Source: Incurvaria masculella (Eukaryota; Arthropoda; Insecta; Lepidoptera; Incurvariidae). From it: a stretch of DNA of 64,000 nt. The DNA lies in the NCBI GenBank assembly GCA_946894095.1, contig OX335665.1, positions 320,001 to 384,000 of the forward strand, in the 5' to 3' direction. A model generated the notes under the pieces. It was not told the origin of the DNA. It worked only from the letters and a program-made list of their open reading frames with translations, and searched no databases. Each line of letters starts with the position of its first letter. The first letter of the stretch is position 1. Made by a program: the position numbers and the translations under genes. Of the stretch, positions 1-9,413 are shown piece after piece.

Positions 1-560
1 GATGCTGCACTCCATCTCCAACGCGTTCAAGTCGCTGCTGCGGCCGGCGGAGCTCGCCGCGCACGACAAGGGCCCCGCCGACAGTCTCGCCGCACTCATA
101 GCGGACGACACCGACCCGCCCACCGATATACACAAGGTGATATGTCGCACCTACCGTACCTCCTGATGCTGCACTCCATCTCCAACGCGTTCAAGGCGCT
201 GCTGCGGCCGGCGGAGCTCGCCGCGCACGACAAGGGCCCCGCCGACAGTCTCGCCGCACTCATAGCGGACGACACCGACCCGCCCACCGATATACACAAG
301 GTGATATGTCGCACCTACCGTACCTCCTGATGCTGCACTCCATCTCCAACGCGTTCAAGGCGCTGCTGCGGCCGGCGGAGCTCGCCGCGCACGACAAGGG
401 CCCCGCCGACAGTCTCGCCGCACTCATAGCGGACGACACCGACCCGCCCACCGATATACACAAGGTGATATGTCGCACCTACCGTACCTCCTGATGCTGC
501 ACTCCATCTCCAACGCGTTCAAGTCGCTGCTGCGGCCGGCGGAGCTCGCCGCGCACGACA
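1..560 (+). repeat. 164-bp tandem repeat of a MED16 exon, about 3.4 copies
   Basis: Units start at 1, 165, 329 and 493; the fourth breaks off near 560. Units 1 and 4 read AAGTCG where units 2 and 3 read AAGGCG; otherwise they look identical. Each complete unit carries exon sequence, a donor (AAG then GTGATA) and 28 bases of following intron. The unit is not a multiple of three, reading through the donor meets a stop, and no AG acceptor precedes the coding part in units 2-3, so only the first copy is likely to be spliced in. Confidence 0.9.
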
Positions 561-3500
561 CGTGGCACAACTTATCTCGCAAAGGGCGCATAAAGGACAG
601 GCCAAAAACTTTTCTGGCGGTACACGCCCCTTACACGAATAAAGGCTACTGCTAACTATTGTTTTCGTATTTGTAGAAAGGCAAAGGATGCCTCTAATTA
701 TGTCTTCCATATCACGGTCTTTGGCAAACTAAACACTCCAATCTTCCAGCATGATTACAAGCCTCTCTAATCCGTAGGTGTTAGTGGTGCTAGAGGCGAA
801 GGACTTCACGGCGGAGCCCGCGGCGCTGCAGTCGCTGCGGCGGCTGATCCAGCGCGTCGCGGACACGGCGCTCGCCGCGCTCGCGGCGCTGCCATCGCGC
901 CACGCGCACAAGTCACACTCGCACTCCCCGCACGCGGTGAGTTATACTGAACTGTGAAGCAGAACTGCAGGAGACGTTACAAAAAGTTATACCAGTCTGA
1001 CAGTTCTGCTGCGAGTTCAACAATTATAAGCATGCTCTTAGATTCTCTTATACACTGCTATTGAAACAACAGTTGTGAAATCCCTTGGGTGCACAGAACA
1101 GATTCATTGTTACAGTACGTACGGACGTGCTACGTATAGTCATTACAGCAGTGAATACATTCCATATAATATGTTCATCCAGTAGTTACCCTCTATGACT
1201 GTCTGTCGAACACAAAAAACTAGTCCTACGGCAGGAGGTATGCAATCAACGCCCGCTCAAGCCATGTGTCATGTGCGTGTGTGCCAGTACGAGCTGTGCT
1301 CGGACCCAGGCGCGCTGAGCCTGATGCGCGAGCTGCTCGTGATCGGGCGCGTGTGGGGGCTGCTCCGGCAGCAGGCGCTGCCCACGTTCGCACGCGCCCC
1401 CGACGGCTCTGACGTGCTCGCGCTGCTCTACCGCCTGCTGACGCGGCTCGCCGCCGCCGCCGCCGCGCCTCCGCCCACTCCCACCGCCGCCGCGCTCGAC
1501 TCGCCGCTAGGTGATCCTCTCAATCAACTGTAGTGTAGGGGGTCCTCTTTTGTATTGTATTGTTTATTAATCATCCGTAGACAGTACACTGCACTCGGAT
1601 ATGTCACGTTTTAACATTGGCCAGTTCAGCAAAACAAAACAGCGAAGAAGAACTGGCAAGAAACTCCGTTGTTTTTTTTTTCAACGTCCACTTAGTCTAG
1701 ATTTACAAAAGTGTTTGTCATTTTTTTCAACAAAAACAGGTAAAACATGAATTCACAAAAGTTAACCATTCATGCCGTTTGCAACAGTTCATGACAATAT
1801 CACCTATTTGCAAAGACTATCCCTGCCAACTCACATATTGCCAATTGGGTCGGGCCAGTCCCCACAAACAGCAGCCGTCACGAGCATAACGCCGGGCACA
1901 GCCATCCTCTACCTGTGTCGCACCTTGCCTACATTTGCACGTGCGCCTGCCGCCGCCTCCACCACGCTCAACTAGCCGCAAGTTAATCCTAAATAATTAC
2001 CACCGAGAGTTTGGCGATGCATAGTTCAGTGTTGAAGAACCTATAGAACTACTACCATTGCGTTCAATCTTGAGGTGTTGTAAGTTTTTTCTGTAACTCG
2101 ACATAGATCGAATATGTCGTGATATAAGCTTAATAAAATTTTATCTCGATTCCATGCGAGAATCTTCGCTTTAGATACAAACTAAATACATTGAACTGGA
2201 TAGAATACAGGGACAAAGAAAATGGTTACGATTCCATTCGGTATTTTGCGACCACAGGTGTGCCTCAAGGTTGTCATTTGGGACCTATTTTGTTTAATTC
2301 GTTCATTAAGGTGGGCCTTCCCGCTCGACTCCCCATACAAACGTGGAAAGAAGATCATGCCCATATTTCTTGTCTCCCAAATTTTGTTCAAAATAGCTTT
2401 ATTTGATCGAAATAGATGTGTGTGTTCTTACTAAGAAGTTATAAGGTCCGAAAGTTCGATTTTTCACGCGTTTAAGCAATAACTTTGGAGGTGGATTACT
2501 CAATGATAAAGTAAGAACATATTAAAAAGATTAGTCATTAGACATAGCTTGTTTCATCAAAATTTATAATCAATTTGGTTTTGTTAGATTTTTGACTACA
2601 GCGGTCGTGGTTTACTTTTAGCTATAAGTCGTTTTGTCATTAAAATTTACGTAAATCTTACCAAATCAAACACTTCTTTGAAACAAAGAAGGTCCCAGAG
2701 CGCAATAGCACGGTTTTGTACCGTGCCCGTGAATGAGTTAGTCCCGCCGGGAAGGGCCACCTTAATGACTTGAACTGCTTTAAACATATAATTGTTTGGT
2801 TTTCTCTGATTTTAAAATGTATGGAAACATTATGAGGTTAAATCAAGTTAACTATTTAAAAATATGTTTATTGTGCTTGAGGGCACTTTGACAGTTTCAC
2901 ATGGTTATGTATTCCAAAATTGTAATTGCTGTTTCAGAGGAGTGCGCCATGCTGCCGTCGCAAGTGCTTATACCGCGCGTGTGGGAGTCCCCGCCGCGGT
3001 GCTGCGTGGTCGCCCCGCACGGCCACCAATACCCGCACTATGTGAGTCAATCTTTCAGAATACTGGGAAACAAAAGTTTGCTATAGATTGTGTGAGAGAT
3101 GATTCTAAGGCACGCTCTTAGAATCATCAAAACTCTGTGTTGTAATGCCCGTTTCATAAGCAGTTTAAAGTCAAATAAAGGTTAGTATTATTTGGAAACA
3201 CACATGAATCATTTTACTTTCGTAAGAATATTCAGCAATGAGGAAGAAAACTTAAAGCTTACTGTAGATGCCGCATAAGCCACCTCACCTTGAAAACGTC
3301 AAAATTGTCATTCCTGTCAGGTGTGATTTATGAGTTATTAGATGAAAGATGCAGTTAGAATAATGTTTATAGAAAAGGAGGTCTTTTTTTGTCTTCAAAC
3401 AAATTTATTTGTCATTGACCAGCACAAATCATGGAACAGAATACTATAGGTTATGTTTTTGTGATATTTTATTTCGTAAGACTTCTTTTGATTAGCATAA

Positions 3501-6500
3501 TTAAGAATAATTTATTTTCGGAATAACATGTAATAAATTGAGTCATTTCAATTCCACAGATTGAGTAAATAAAATTTTCAAATCTATTCTGTTTGATTTT
3601 GTATGGTATCTGACAGCTTTGTTTGACAGATCTTTTAGGTGAGCTCGCTTAGATGCCACCTGTCATGATAAATAAGCGGTTTTCTTCACCTGACTTTCTG
3701 ACACTGAACAGAGTCATGTCACCTAAACCCCACGTTGTCATTACTTATGCAGTATTCTTCCCCATTGCATTGTATTTTTTTTAAATGGAACCATTTCACA
3801 GCTAGAGTACGGAGTAGAGCCAGAGAGTTTGAAATTCTCCCCGGAGGTGCCCACGCTGGAGGGAAGCGCAAGTGACACAGACATGGATTCCATACGGTCA
3901 GTCTTCCACCACTGATGAGACAAAACACGAGGTGTTCAAGATTAACCCTTTCTTTGAAAAATAGAGGACATAGTGCAGCAAATATAACATGCAAATACTG
4001 AACTGTGTTACCTGTAAAATATTGAGTCTCTGGGACACTGATTGTCACATTGTCATAGGGTTTTCACCTGTGTCACCATCATGAGCGTATGAATTGTACT
4101 AAATAGTCCATACCAGGGATGCCATGCCATTTAAATATTTGATGCTTCCTAATGTATGGCTCAATATACAATCAATGACTGAAGTTTTGCATGTAGGTAG
4201 TTATTGCTGCACAACAAATAAAATAAGTAAATATCCTTTTTCGTACCATTTCGTACGTAGCATATACGTCGCTTTTTTTTAAAAATGTTATATTTATGTG
4301 TGTGTAATCGAAAAAAGAAAAAACCCCGTAAAAAGAACTACTTTAAGAATATACTGCAAGGCTGGACCCGATCCAGCAAATCATACCATTCGCGGGTATT
4401 GTGTCTTTCAATTTTGCCACCTGCTGTGGTTGGTCCACCACCCAATGAACACGGGTGGCGCGTGTGAGCTATGTATGCGACTAGCTGACGCAGTGTAAGA
4501 AAAGTGAGGACTGTTTTACCAGGTTATACCGTGCTGCTCATGAACACATTTGCTATTTGGTTGCTGGAATTGGAACATGTTGTGTGCCCAGGTACGTGCA
4601 CCTGGGCGAGCGAGCGGCGCGCGTGCGGCGCTGCGGCCGGTGCGGCGCGCGCGCGCTCGCCGCCGCCTACTGCGCGCGCACGCACGCGCAGCGCGCCTGG
4701 GACATGCGCTGGCTGCCGGCCTGCAGGTCAGCTCCCACCACTCTTCTCCTTGCCAAATAAACTATCGTACATTGAGAAAGTTTAACCTTCCACCACGCAA
4801 CGCTCACATGTCAACCTGGTCGTCGATTTTTCATCGTGGCGTGTGTGTGTGCTTCTTGAACAGTTAGCATTTTTTTTATGCAACCTGACATGGATGGCTA
4901 ATACCACACGACTACCGTTATATTAGCCTAATACGCCACATATCCGAAGGAATTAGGTGCCTTGCCAGGACCTTCCCGTTATAAGCACGGCTACATTAAA
5001 CTGGGTGGAAAACACGTACAATTTTTATTGGCGTTTCGACCATCTTTTCATCCAATGCGATGGTACCACCCCGTGGCGGGCGTAAACCTTACCACCTAGT
5101 AGGGGAAGGGGACCTACAGTTTATCTTGCATTCAGAACCATGGAGTAGTTCGCATTTGTAACGAAATGCACGAATCCAACTCAGAAAGAGAAAGAAAGCA
5201 CGAACGGGATGAAGTTTTGAACACAGACCTCTGGTAGGCAGGCATGTCCCCGCGCCACTAGGCTACGAGCCGCTAAAAACTATCGACAAAGTTTCCTTCA
5301 TTAGATGTGTAATAGACGCTGGGATTCATCAAAACTTAAAAAAAAATCTACCGGTTCTATTACCTCTGGTGAGGAAGAACCAACAAGAAACTTCGCAGAG
5401 TTTGGCATTTTATTTTATTTGATATTTACAAACTAATTTACAATTGCTGTGACATTTTTTAAATAGATATATAGATATTCAGCTGGCGTGGGCCGCCTTC
5501 GGAAAACTTAGAGATGTCTTCAATTCTAAGATGCCCCAGTCTCTTAAGACCAGACTGTTTGACCAATGCGTGCTGCCGGTTTTGACCTACGCCTGCGAGA
5601 CATGGACGCTCACAGTTGGTACTGCACACAAGCTGAAAGTAACCCAAAGGGCAATGGAAAGATCCATGCTCGGTATCTCACTGCGCGACCGAATGCCAAA
5701 TCTGCTGATACACCAAAGCACCAAGGTCACTGACATTATGCATAGGGTTGCTAAACTCAAGTGGCAATGGGCAGGTCACGTATATCGCAGAGATGACCAC
5801 AGATGGAGCACTGAAGTCTTAATGTGGAGACCCTACACAGGGAAAAGAAGCGTCGGCAAACCGTCAGCACGTTGGTCAGACGATATACGTCAGACAGCAG
5901 GTGACAACTGGCGAAGAAAAACAGGAGACCGCACAACTTGGCGAAGTCTGGGGGAGGCCTACGTCCAGCAGTGGACAACAAAAGGCTGAAGAAGAAGAAG
6001 AAGAAACATTTTGTTGAAGTCATATGACTCTACCTCTTTCCTACTTATTACAAAACACCTGTAGAATTAAAAAGTAGATCCCAAGAATATTTTTTTTCTA
6101 TGCAGAACACCTACAACTCAATAATAGTTTTAATACAGCATGTCAATGTGGAGCGCTCTATTCAAACTTTGTTAATATGGCTCATTCTGCAAATGACCTT
6201 ATCTCAAGTAAATCAGTTTGTGATTGGATGAATCAGCTGCGATAATTGAACAGTGAACAAAAAATGTTCAGTGTTTAGTGAAGTATTTGTCATGTCTGGA
6301 AAATGTTACGGCTTTTCACGCGGCAGAAGGAGACATTCTCCAACATTTCGAGCTGATCGTTCGGCCTGTAGTCAAGGAGGCATCCGCCACGTATCCGACG
6401 CTCCTTGACAACGTGCCGAACGAAAAGCTCGAAACTCATCTCCTCCTGCCGCGTGAAAAGCCATAACATTTTTTAAACATGTTTAACGACCGCGGTAATC

Positions 6501-6567
6501 TTAAAGTATCGTGAAGTGTTTGTGTTTCAGGTGCGGCGGCCGCTGGTCCCTCCAAGTGAACACATGA
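1..6567 (+). CDS. MED16: Mediator complex subunit 16, 3' part (seven visible exons)
   Basis: MED16 is a tail-module subunit of Mediator, the nuclear coactivator linking transcription factors to RNA polymerase II. Exons that join in frame: 2-136 (5' end outside the window), 778-936, 1288-1510, 2938-3041, 3802-3896, 4592-4726, 6531-6567 (stop TGA 6565-6567); together 295 residues. All introns are GT-AG and phases agree at every junction. Recognisable family segments, from memory, are LEAKDFTAEP, RELLVIGRVWGLLRQQ followed by LPTFAR, LEYGVEPESLKF, and a C-terminal cysteine cluster (CGRC, then CRCGGRW at the last junction) like the metal-binding end of animal MED16. The first 560 bases repeat the first exon. 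Introns hold a LINE fragment, a TTAA element, a SINE, an RTE end and a fold-back element. No canonical AATAAA follows closely; ATTAAA is at 6632. The identification rests on motif recall, not a search. Confidence 0.85.
1545..1690 (-). repeat. LINE-tail-like interspersed repeat
   Basis: The words CAGTACACTGCACTCGGAT and GAAGAAGAACTGGCAAGAAA recur at 43680-43805, 56877-57232 and 58735-58835. The segment looks like the 3' end of a non-LTR element, but no coding part is attached. It lies in a MED16 intron. Confidence 0.6.
1895..1985 (+). pseudogene. degenerate partial copy of MED16 exon 3
   Basis: Translation gives LPTFARAPAAAS, matching the start of LPTFARAPDGSD in the real exon at 1288-1510 and then an alanine-rich part like that exon's end. 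The last bases (CGCTCAACTAGCCGC) resemble the real exon's CGCTCGACTCGCCGCTAG. The middle is missing. It lies in the intron just downstream of the real exon, so it is probably a decayed local duplication. Confidence 0.45.
2165..2895 (+). mobile_element. LINE reverse-transcriptase fragment split by a TTAA element
   Basis: The first half encodes GVPQGCHLGPILFNSFI, the reverse-transcriptase motif of Jockey/R1-like LINEs. After the element at 2310-2761 the frame resumes as NDLNCFKH and later SDFKMYGNI, where the catalytic FADD box is damaged. Removing the inserted element and one TTAA restores FINDLN across the junction. It is a dead remnant in a MED16 intron. Confidence 0.75.
2310..2761 (+). mobile_element. 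TTAA-flanked inverted-repeat element, family C, copy 1
   Basis: Ends GGTGGGCCTTCCCG and CGGGAAGGGCCACC are flanked by TTAA on both sides (2306-2309, 2762-2765). It is inserted in a LINE reading frame that is continuous without it. No coding capacity. Related copies are at 13029-13570, 23914-24459, 29637-30185 and 35963-36504. A TTAA duplication points to the piggyBac or Kolobok superfamily. Confidence 0.85.
3265..3715. repeat. interspersed repeat family G, copy 1
   Basis: It shares blocks such as GATAAATAAGC and TCTGACAGCTTTG with 56118-56262 (opposite orientation) and 62180-62560. Its edges carry inverted pieces (GCCACCTCACC, GGTGAGCTCGC), which suggests an old DNA-transposon relic. It lies in a MED16 intron. 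Confidence 0.55.
4871..5274 (-). mobile_element. tRNA-headed SINE (family B), full length
   Basis: On the minus strand it reads a head with a weak pol III A box, a shared central body, and the tail ending in ATGGATGGCT and an A run (T run at 4871 on the plus strand). Other copies: 14140-14538, 25579-26940, 34359-35349, 39824-40060 and fragments. It lies in a MED16 intron. Confidence 0.8.
5345..5420 (+). repeat. LINE-tail-like fragment
   Basis: The word GAAGAACCAACAAGAAACTT matches the layout of segments at 61470-61560 and, more distantly, 45480-45520. Probably the end of a truncated LINE. Confidence 0.4.
5474..6006 (+). mobile_element. RTE-like LINE, 3' end with GAA tail
   Basis: An open frame to the stop at 5987 encodes the C-terminal part of an RTE-type polyprotein: KTRLFDQCVLPVLTYACETW, then QRAMERSMLGISLRDR, KWQWAGHV and AYVQQW. 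The element ends in (GAA)n, as RTE elements end in simple repeats. It is truncated at the 5' side, as is usual for LINE copies. It lies in a MED16 intron. Confidence 0.85.
6291..6510. mobile_element. fold-back element U, copy 1
   Basis: Long arms (GGCTTTTCACGCGGC against GCCGCGTGAAAAGCC) fold back on each other. Near-identical 13-base repeats flank it (GTGAAGTATTTGT 6278-6290, GTGAAGTGTTTGT 6511-6523), a likely target duplication. It ends about 20 bases before the acceptor of the last MED16 exon. A relative is at 30917-31164. Confidence 0.75.
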
Positions 6568-6910
6568 CGTGCTGGATGATACCCATTAGGCTGTAAATAG
6601 ATCTTGGGATAGTTAAACATACCTCAAAGTTATTAAAATATATAAGAATATAATATTAAGGACATCAAATTATTCTGTGTCTTATTTGCAATGATGTGTC
6701 GATGCACAGTTGGCTATTCAATTAAACTAACTAATCATTAATCAAACATTTATACAAAAAAATATTATCTCATGCTCAAAAGCAAACTATTACAAGTTAA
6801 TCAATTTTGATATAATATCTGGGCTGTACTTAATCTAGACTATATATAACTCAGTCTCATTTGATCTCTAATTCCCAGTTGTCTTCAATTTCCCCTATCC
6901 AGCTCTTTTT

Positions 6911-7680
6911 TAGGGTTCCGTACCCAAAGGGTGAAAACGGAACCCTATTACTAAGCCTCCGCTGTCCGTCCGTCCGTCCGTCCGTCTGTCACAGGGCTGT
7001 ATCGCAGTAACCGTAACATATAGACAGCTGAAATGTTCACAGAGTGTGTATTTATTTTGCCACTATAACAACAAATAGGTAAGATTTAGAAATTGTTTCG
7101 TTTGGAGGTTTAGAAAAGGGAGTGGACTGTATACAATTTCTTGAATCGGTACCTCCAAATAATCCAGGTGCTGGTTCTCCTGTCGGCTTCTTGATTCTGG
7201 TTTTCCTTGACAAACCTTGTGCACAGGTCCAGGGTCGACCCTTGCTTGAAAAGTGGAGCACTGAGCGCTGAATGGCACTGCAGCTACTCTCTTGATCTTT
7301 GATGATTGAATGCTTGTATAATTCTTCTTGATTGCAACAATAACCACTTTTATGTTGAATTTGATGTTGCTGCACCGAGGTTGGTTCGAAAAGTAACAGT
7401 TTTGGGAGTAGGTAGGTAGGATTGGAATTTCTCTCTTGTATTAAAAAGATTTGAATAATTTTCTTTCTACCTCCATTGCCATGTGAAATTTAGTGATACC
7501 ATTAAGAAATAATATTGCATTTGTGGCTGTGTGCACAAACAAACCTTATGAATATTATCCAGAAATAATTAAAATTAAAGGGGGTCCCCATACAAAAAAC
7601 GTGATTTTTTGTATACATTTTTTTACGATGGTACGAAACCCTTCGTGTGCGAGTCCGACTCGCACTTGGCCGGTTTTTTA
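6911..7680 (+). repeat. family A repeat with (TCCG)n, interrupted
   Basis: It begins AGGGTTCCGTACCCAAAGGG, carries a CCGTCCGTCCG run, and ends with the hairpin GTGCGAGTCCGACTCGCAC followed by TTGGCCGG. Between about 7086 and 7556 an unrelated segment of about 470 bases is inserted; I do not recognise it. AGGGTTCCGTACC recurs inverted near the other end, so the element has subterminal inverted repeats. Confidence 0.8.
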
Positions 7681-8082
7681 ATTAAATTTTCCTTATGCTC
7701 GGCAATTAGCTGAGACCCCATTCCAAGCTGTTCTCTCTTACCCACACTCTGCTCTTTTCTGTCCTCTTGCTCAGTTCCCTCAGTCAGCTAAGTCCTCATA
7801 TTAAATTGTTGTCGTCAATTCAACTCCTCAATCCTGTTCTCTATTGATTCCCCCGTTTACAGTTTTTCTCTTGTATGTCCTTTTGATTCCCATATTTTCC
7901 CAAATCCCCTACTAATTTTTGTCCCTAACTGAGACTTTTCCATAGTCAGCTTAGTCTCATATCCAACTGAGCTGTACGTATTCCCCGCTGTCTCGCCCCC
8001 AACTCAGCTGTACCTATGCCCTGCCGTCTCATTCCCAACTAAACTGTTTCCTATCCCAAGCTCAGGCTTGCTCCCAACTGAT

Positions 8083-8290
8083 TAAAATATTTGAAGTTAA
8101 CGAAAACTCTCAAATTGGAGGGCACAGCGTGAAACTAAATCTCATTGCCTCTAGAACAAATTGTCGAAAAGGCTTTGTATACAACCAAGTATACCAAGTA
8201 TTAGAGACATGGAACAAACTTCCAGAGGATTTCATTAACTATATGACCACCAATCAATACAAAAACTGATGTGATAATCACATCAAAGAA
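8083..8290 (+). mobile_element. LINE C-terminal fragment
   Basis: The reading frame gives RTNCRKGFVYNQVYQVLETW followed by NKLPEDFIN, the usual end of CR1/Jockey-like polyproteins (a W-N-x-LP block). It is short and has lost everything upstream. Confidence 0.5.
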
Positions 8291-8960
8291 CTCTTTTTTT
8301 ATGGTTAGCGCAGCATTTGGCGTACGCCAGGACCTAAAGGTGCCCGACGACGCCCATGGGTTTTAGAACATTCAGGGGGGCTGCGAAAGCCATTCCGGCC
8401 GGCCAGGTGCTTTTTGACACCGTGTTTGAAGGACCCCAGGTCGTAATTTGGGGGAAATACATCGGAAGAGAGTTCATTCCATTGTTTACCGACCCTATAG
8501 ATAGAGGATCTAGAGAATCGGTGGGTTCTTATTTTTGGAATGTCGACTGTGCATTTGTGCATTTTCTCCCTGTTCCTCGTTGACCAACGGTAGAAAGGGG
8601 ACGGAGGAACAGCGTGATGCAGCTCCGACGAGCATTCTCCATGGTAAAGACGATAGAAGACAGAGAGAGACCCTACATCCCTTCTGAGTTGAAGGGTCTC
8701 CAAATTTAGAGATACGTCAGGGTCGTCGACGAGACGCACGGCCCGACGCTGTATCGAGTCCAGAGAGCCAAGCAGGTGCTTAGCTGAGCCGTCCCACAAA
8801 TGCGAACAGTACTTCACGCAAGACCTTATCTGCGCCTTGTAAAGAAGCAGTTTTTGGTCAGGGGTGAAGTACTGGTGCACCCTGTTGAGGACCCCCAGCT
8901 TTATTGAGGCGAGTTTGGCTTTATCCTCGATATGGCGTCCGAACATAACAGTAACATCTG
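8290..8960 (-). mobile_element. Jockey/CR1-like LINE, 3' part
   Basis: A minus-strand frame from about 8957 to the stop at 8305 encodes the post-catalytic region: KAQIRSCVKYCSHLWDGS, LDSIQRRAVRLVDD, LYHGECSSELH, and IYRVGKQWNELS. The A-rich 3' tail is the T run at about 8295. A degraded relative with the same ending is at 31240-31580, and another piece at 36940-37110. Truncated at the 5' side; no catalytic box remains. Confidence 0.8.
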
Positions 8961-9413
8961 CAAGAAATAAAACAAACGACAAACGCTTGAAGTAATAACC
9001 ATATATACAGCAAGAAATTATTGGATTTAGATACATCAGTATAAACTGCCTGTCTAAAACTATTAAATAAACTGGGCTGTTTCCTATCTCCTGTTTGATT
9101 CTTGTCCTCAATTGAGCTATTTTCTGTTTCCTAGTTAGTATCGTCCCCAATTGAGCTGTTCCCTATCCCCTGGTCAGTATCGTCACCAACTGAGCGGTCC
9201 CTTATCCCCTGGTCAGTATCGTTACTAACCGAGCTTTTATCCATCCTCTGGTTAGTATAACCACCAACTGAGATGTTTCCTTTCCCCTGATCTGTCTCGT
9301 CCCCAACAGAGCAGTCTCCTATCCCCCGCTCAGTCTAGTCCCCCACCTAGCTGCTCCCTATCCCGTCACGGGATATTTTGTGATGACCGGGCGGCGGTCG
9401 TGACGCCGCCCGG

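Larger units (their letters stand above)
6830..9362 (+). repeat. degenerate minisatellite, unit about 40-45 bp, interrupted by three insertions
   Basis: Repeats of the form CCAACTGAGCTGTTCCCTAT, then CCCCTGGTCAGTATCGT, are clearest at 9110-9350 and more decayed at 7685-8075 and 6840-6905. The array is broken by the family A repeat (6911-7680) and two LINE pieces (8083-8290, 8290-8960). It lies just past the TEX9-like stop codon, so it may be part of that gene's 3' UTR. Confidence 0.7.
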
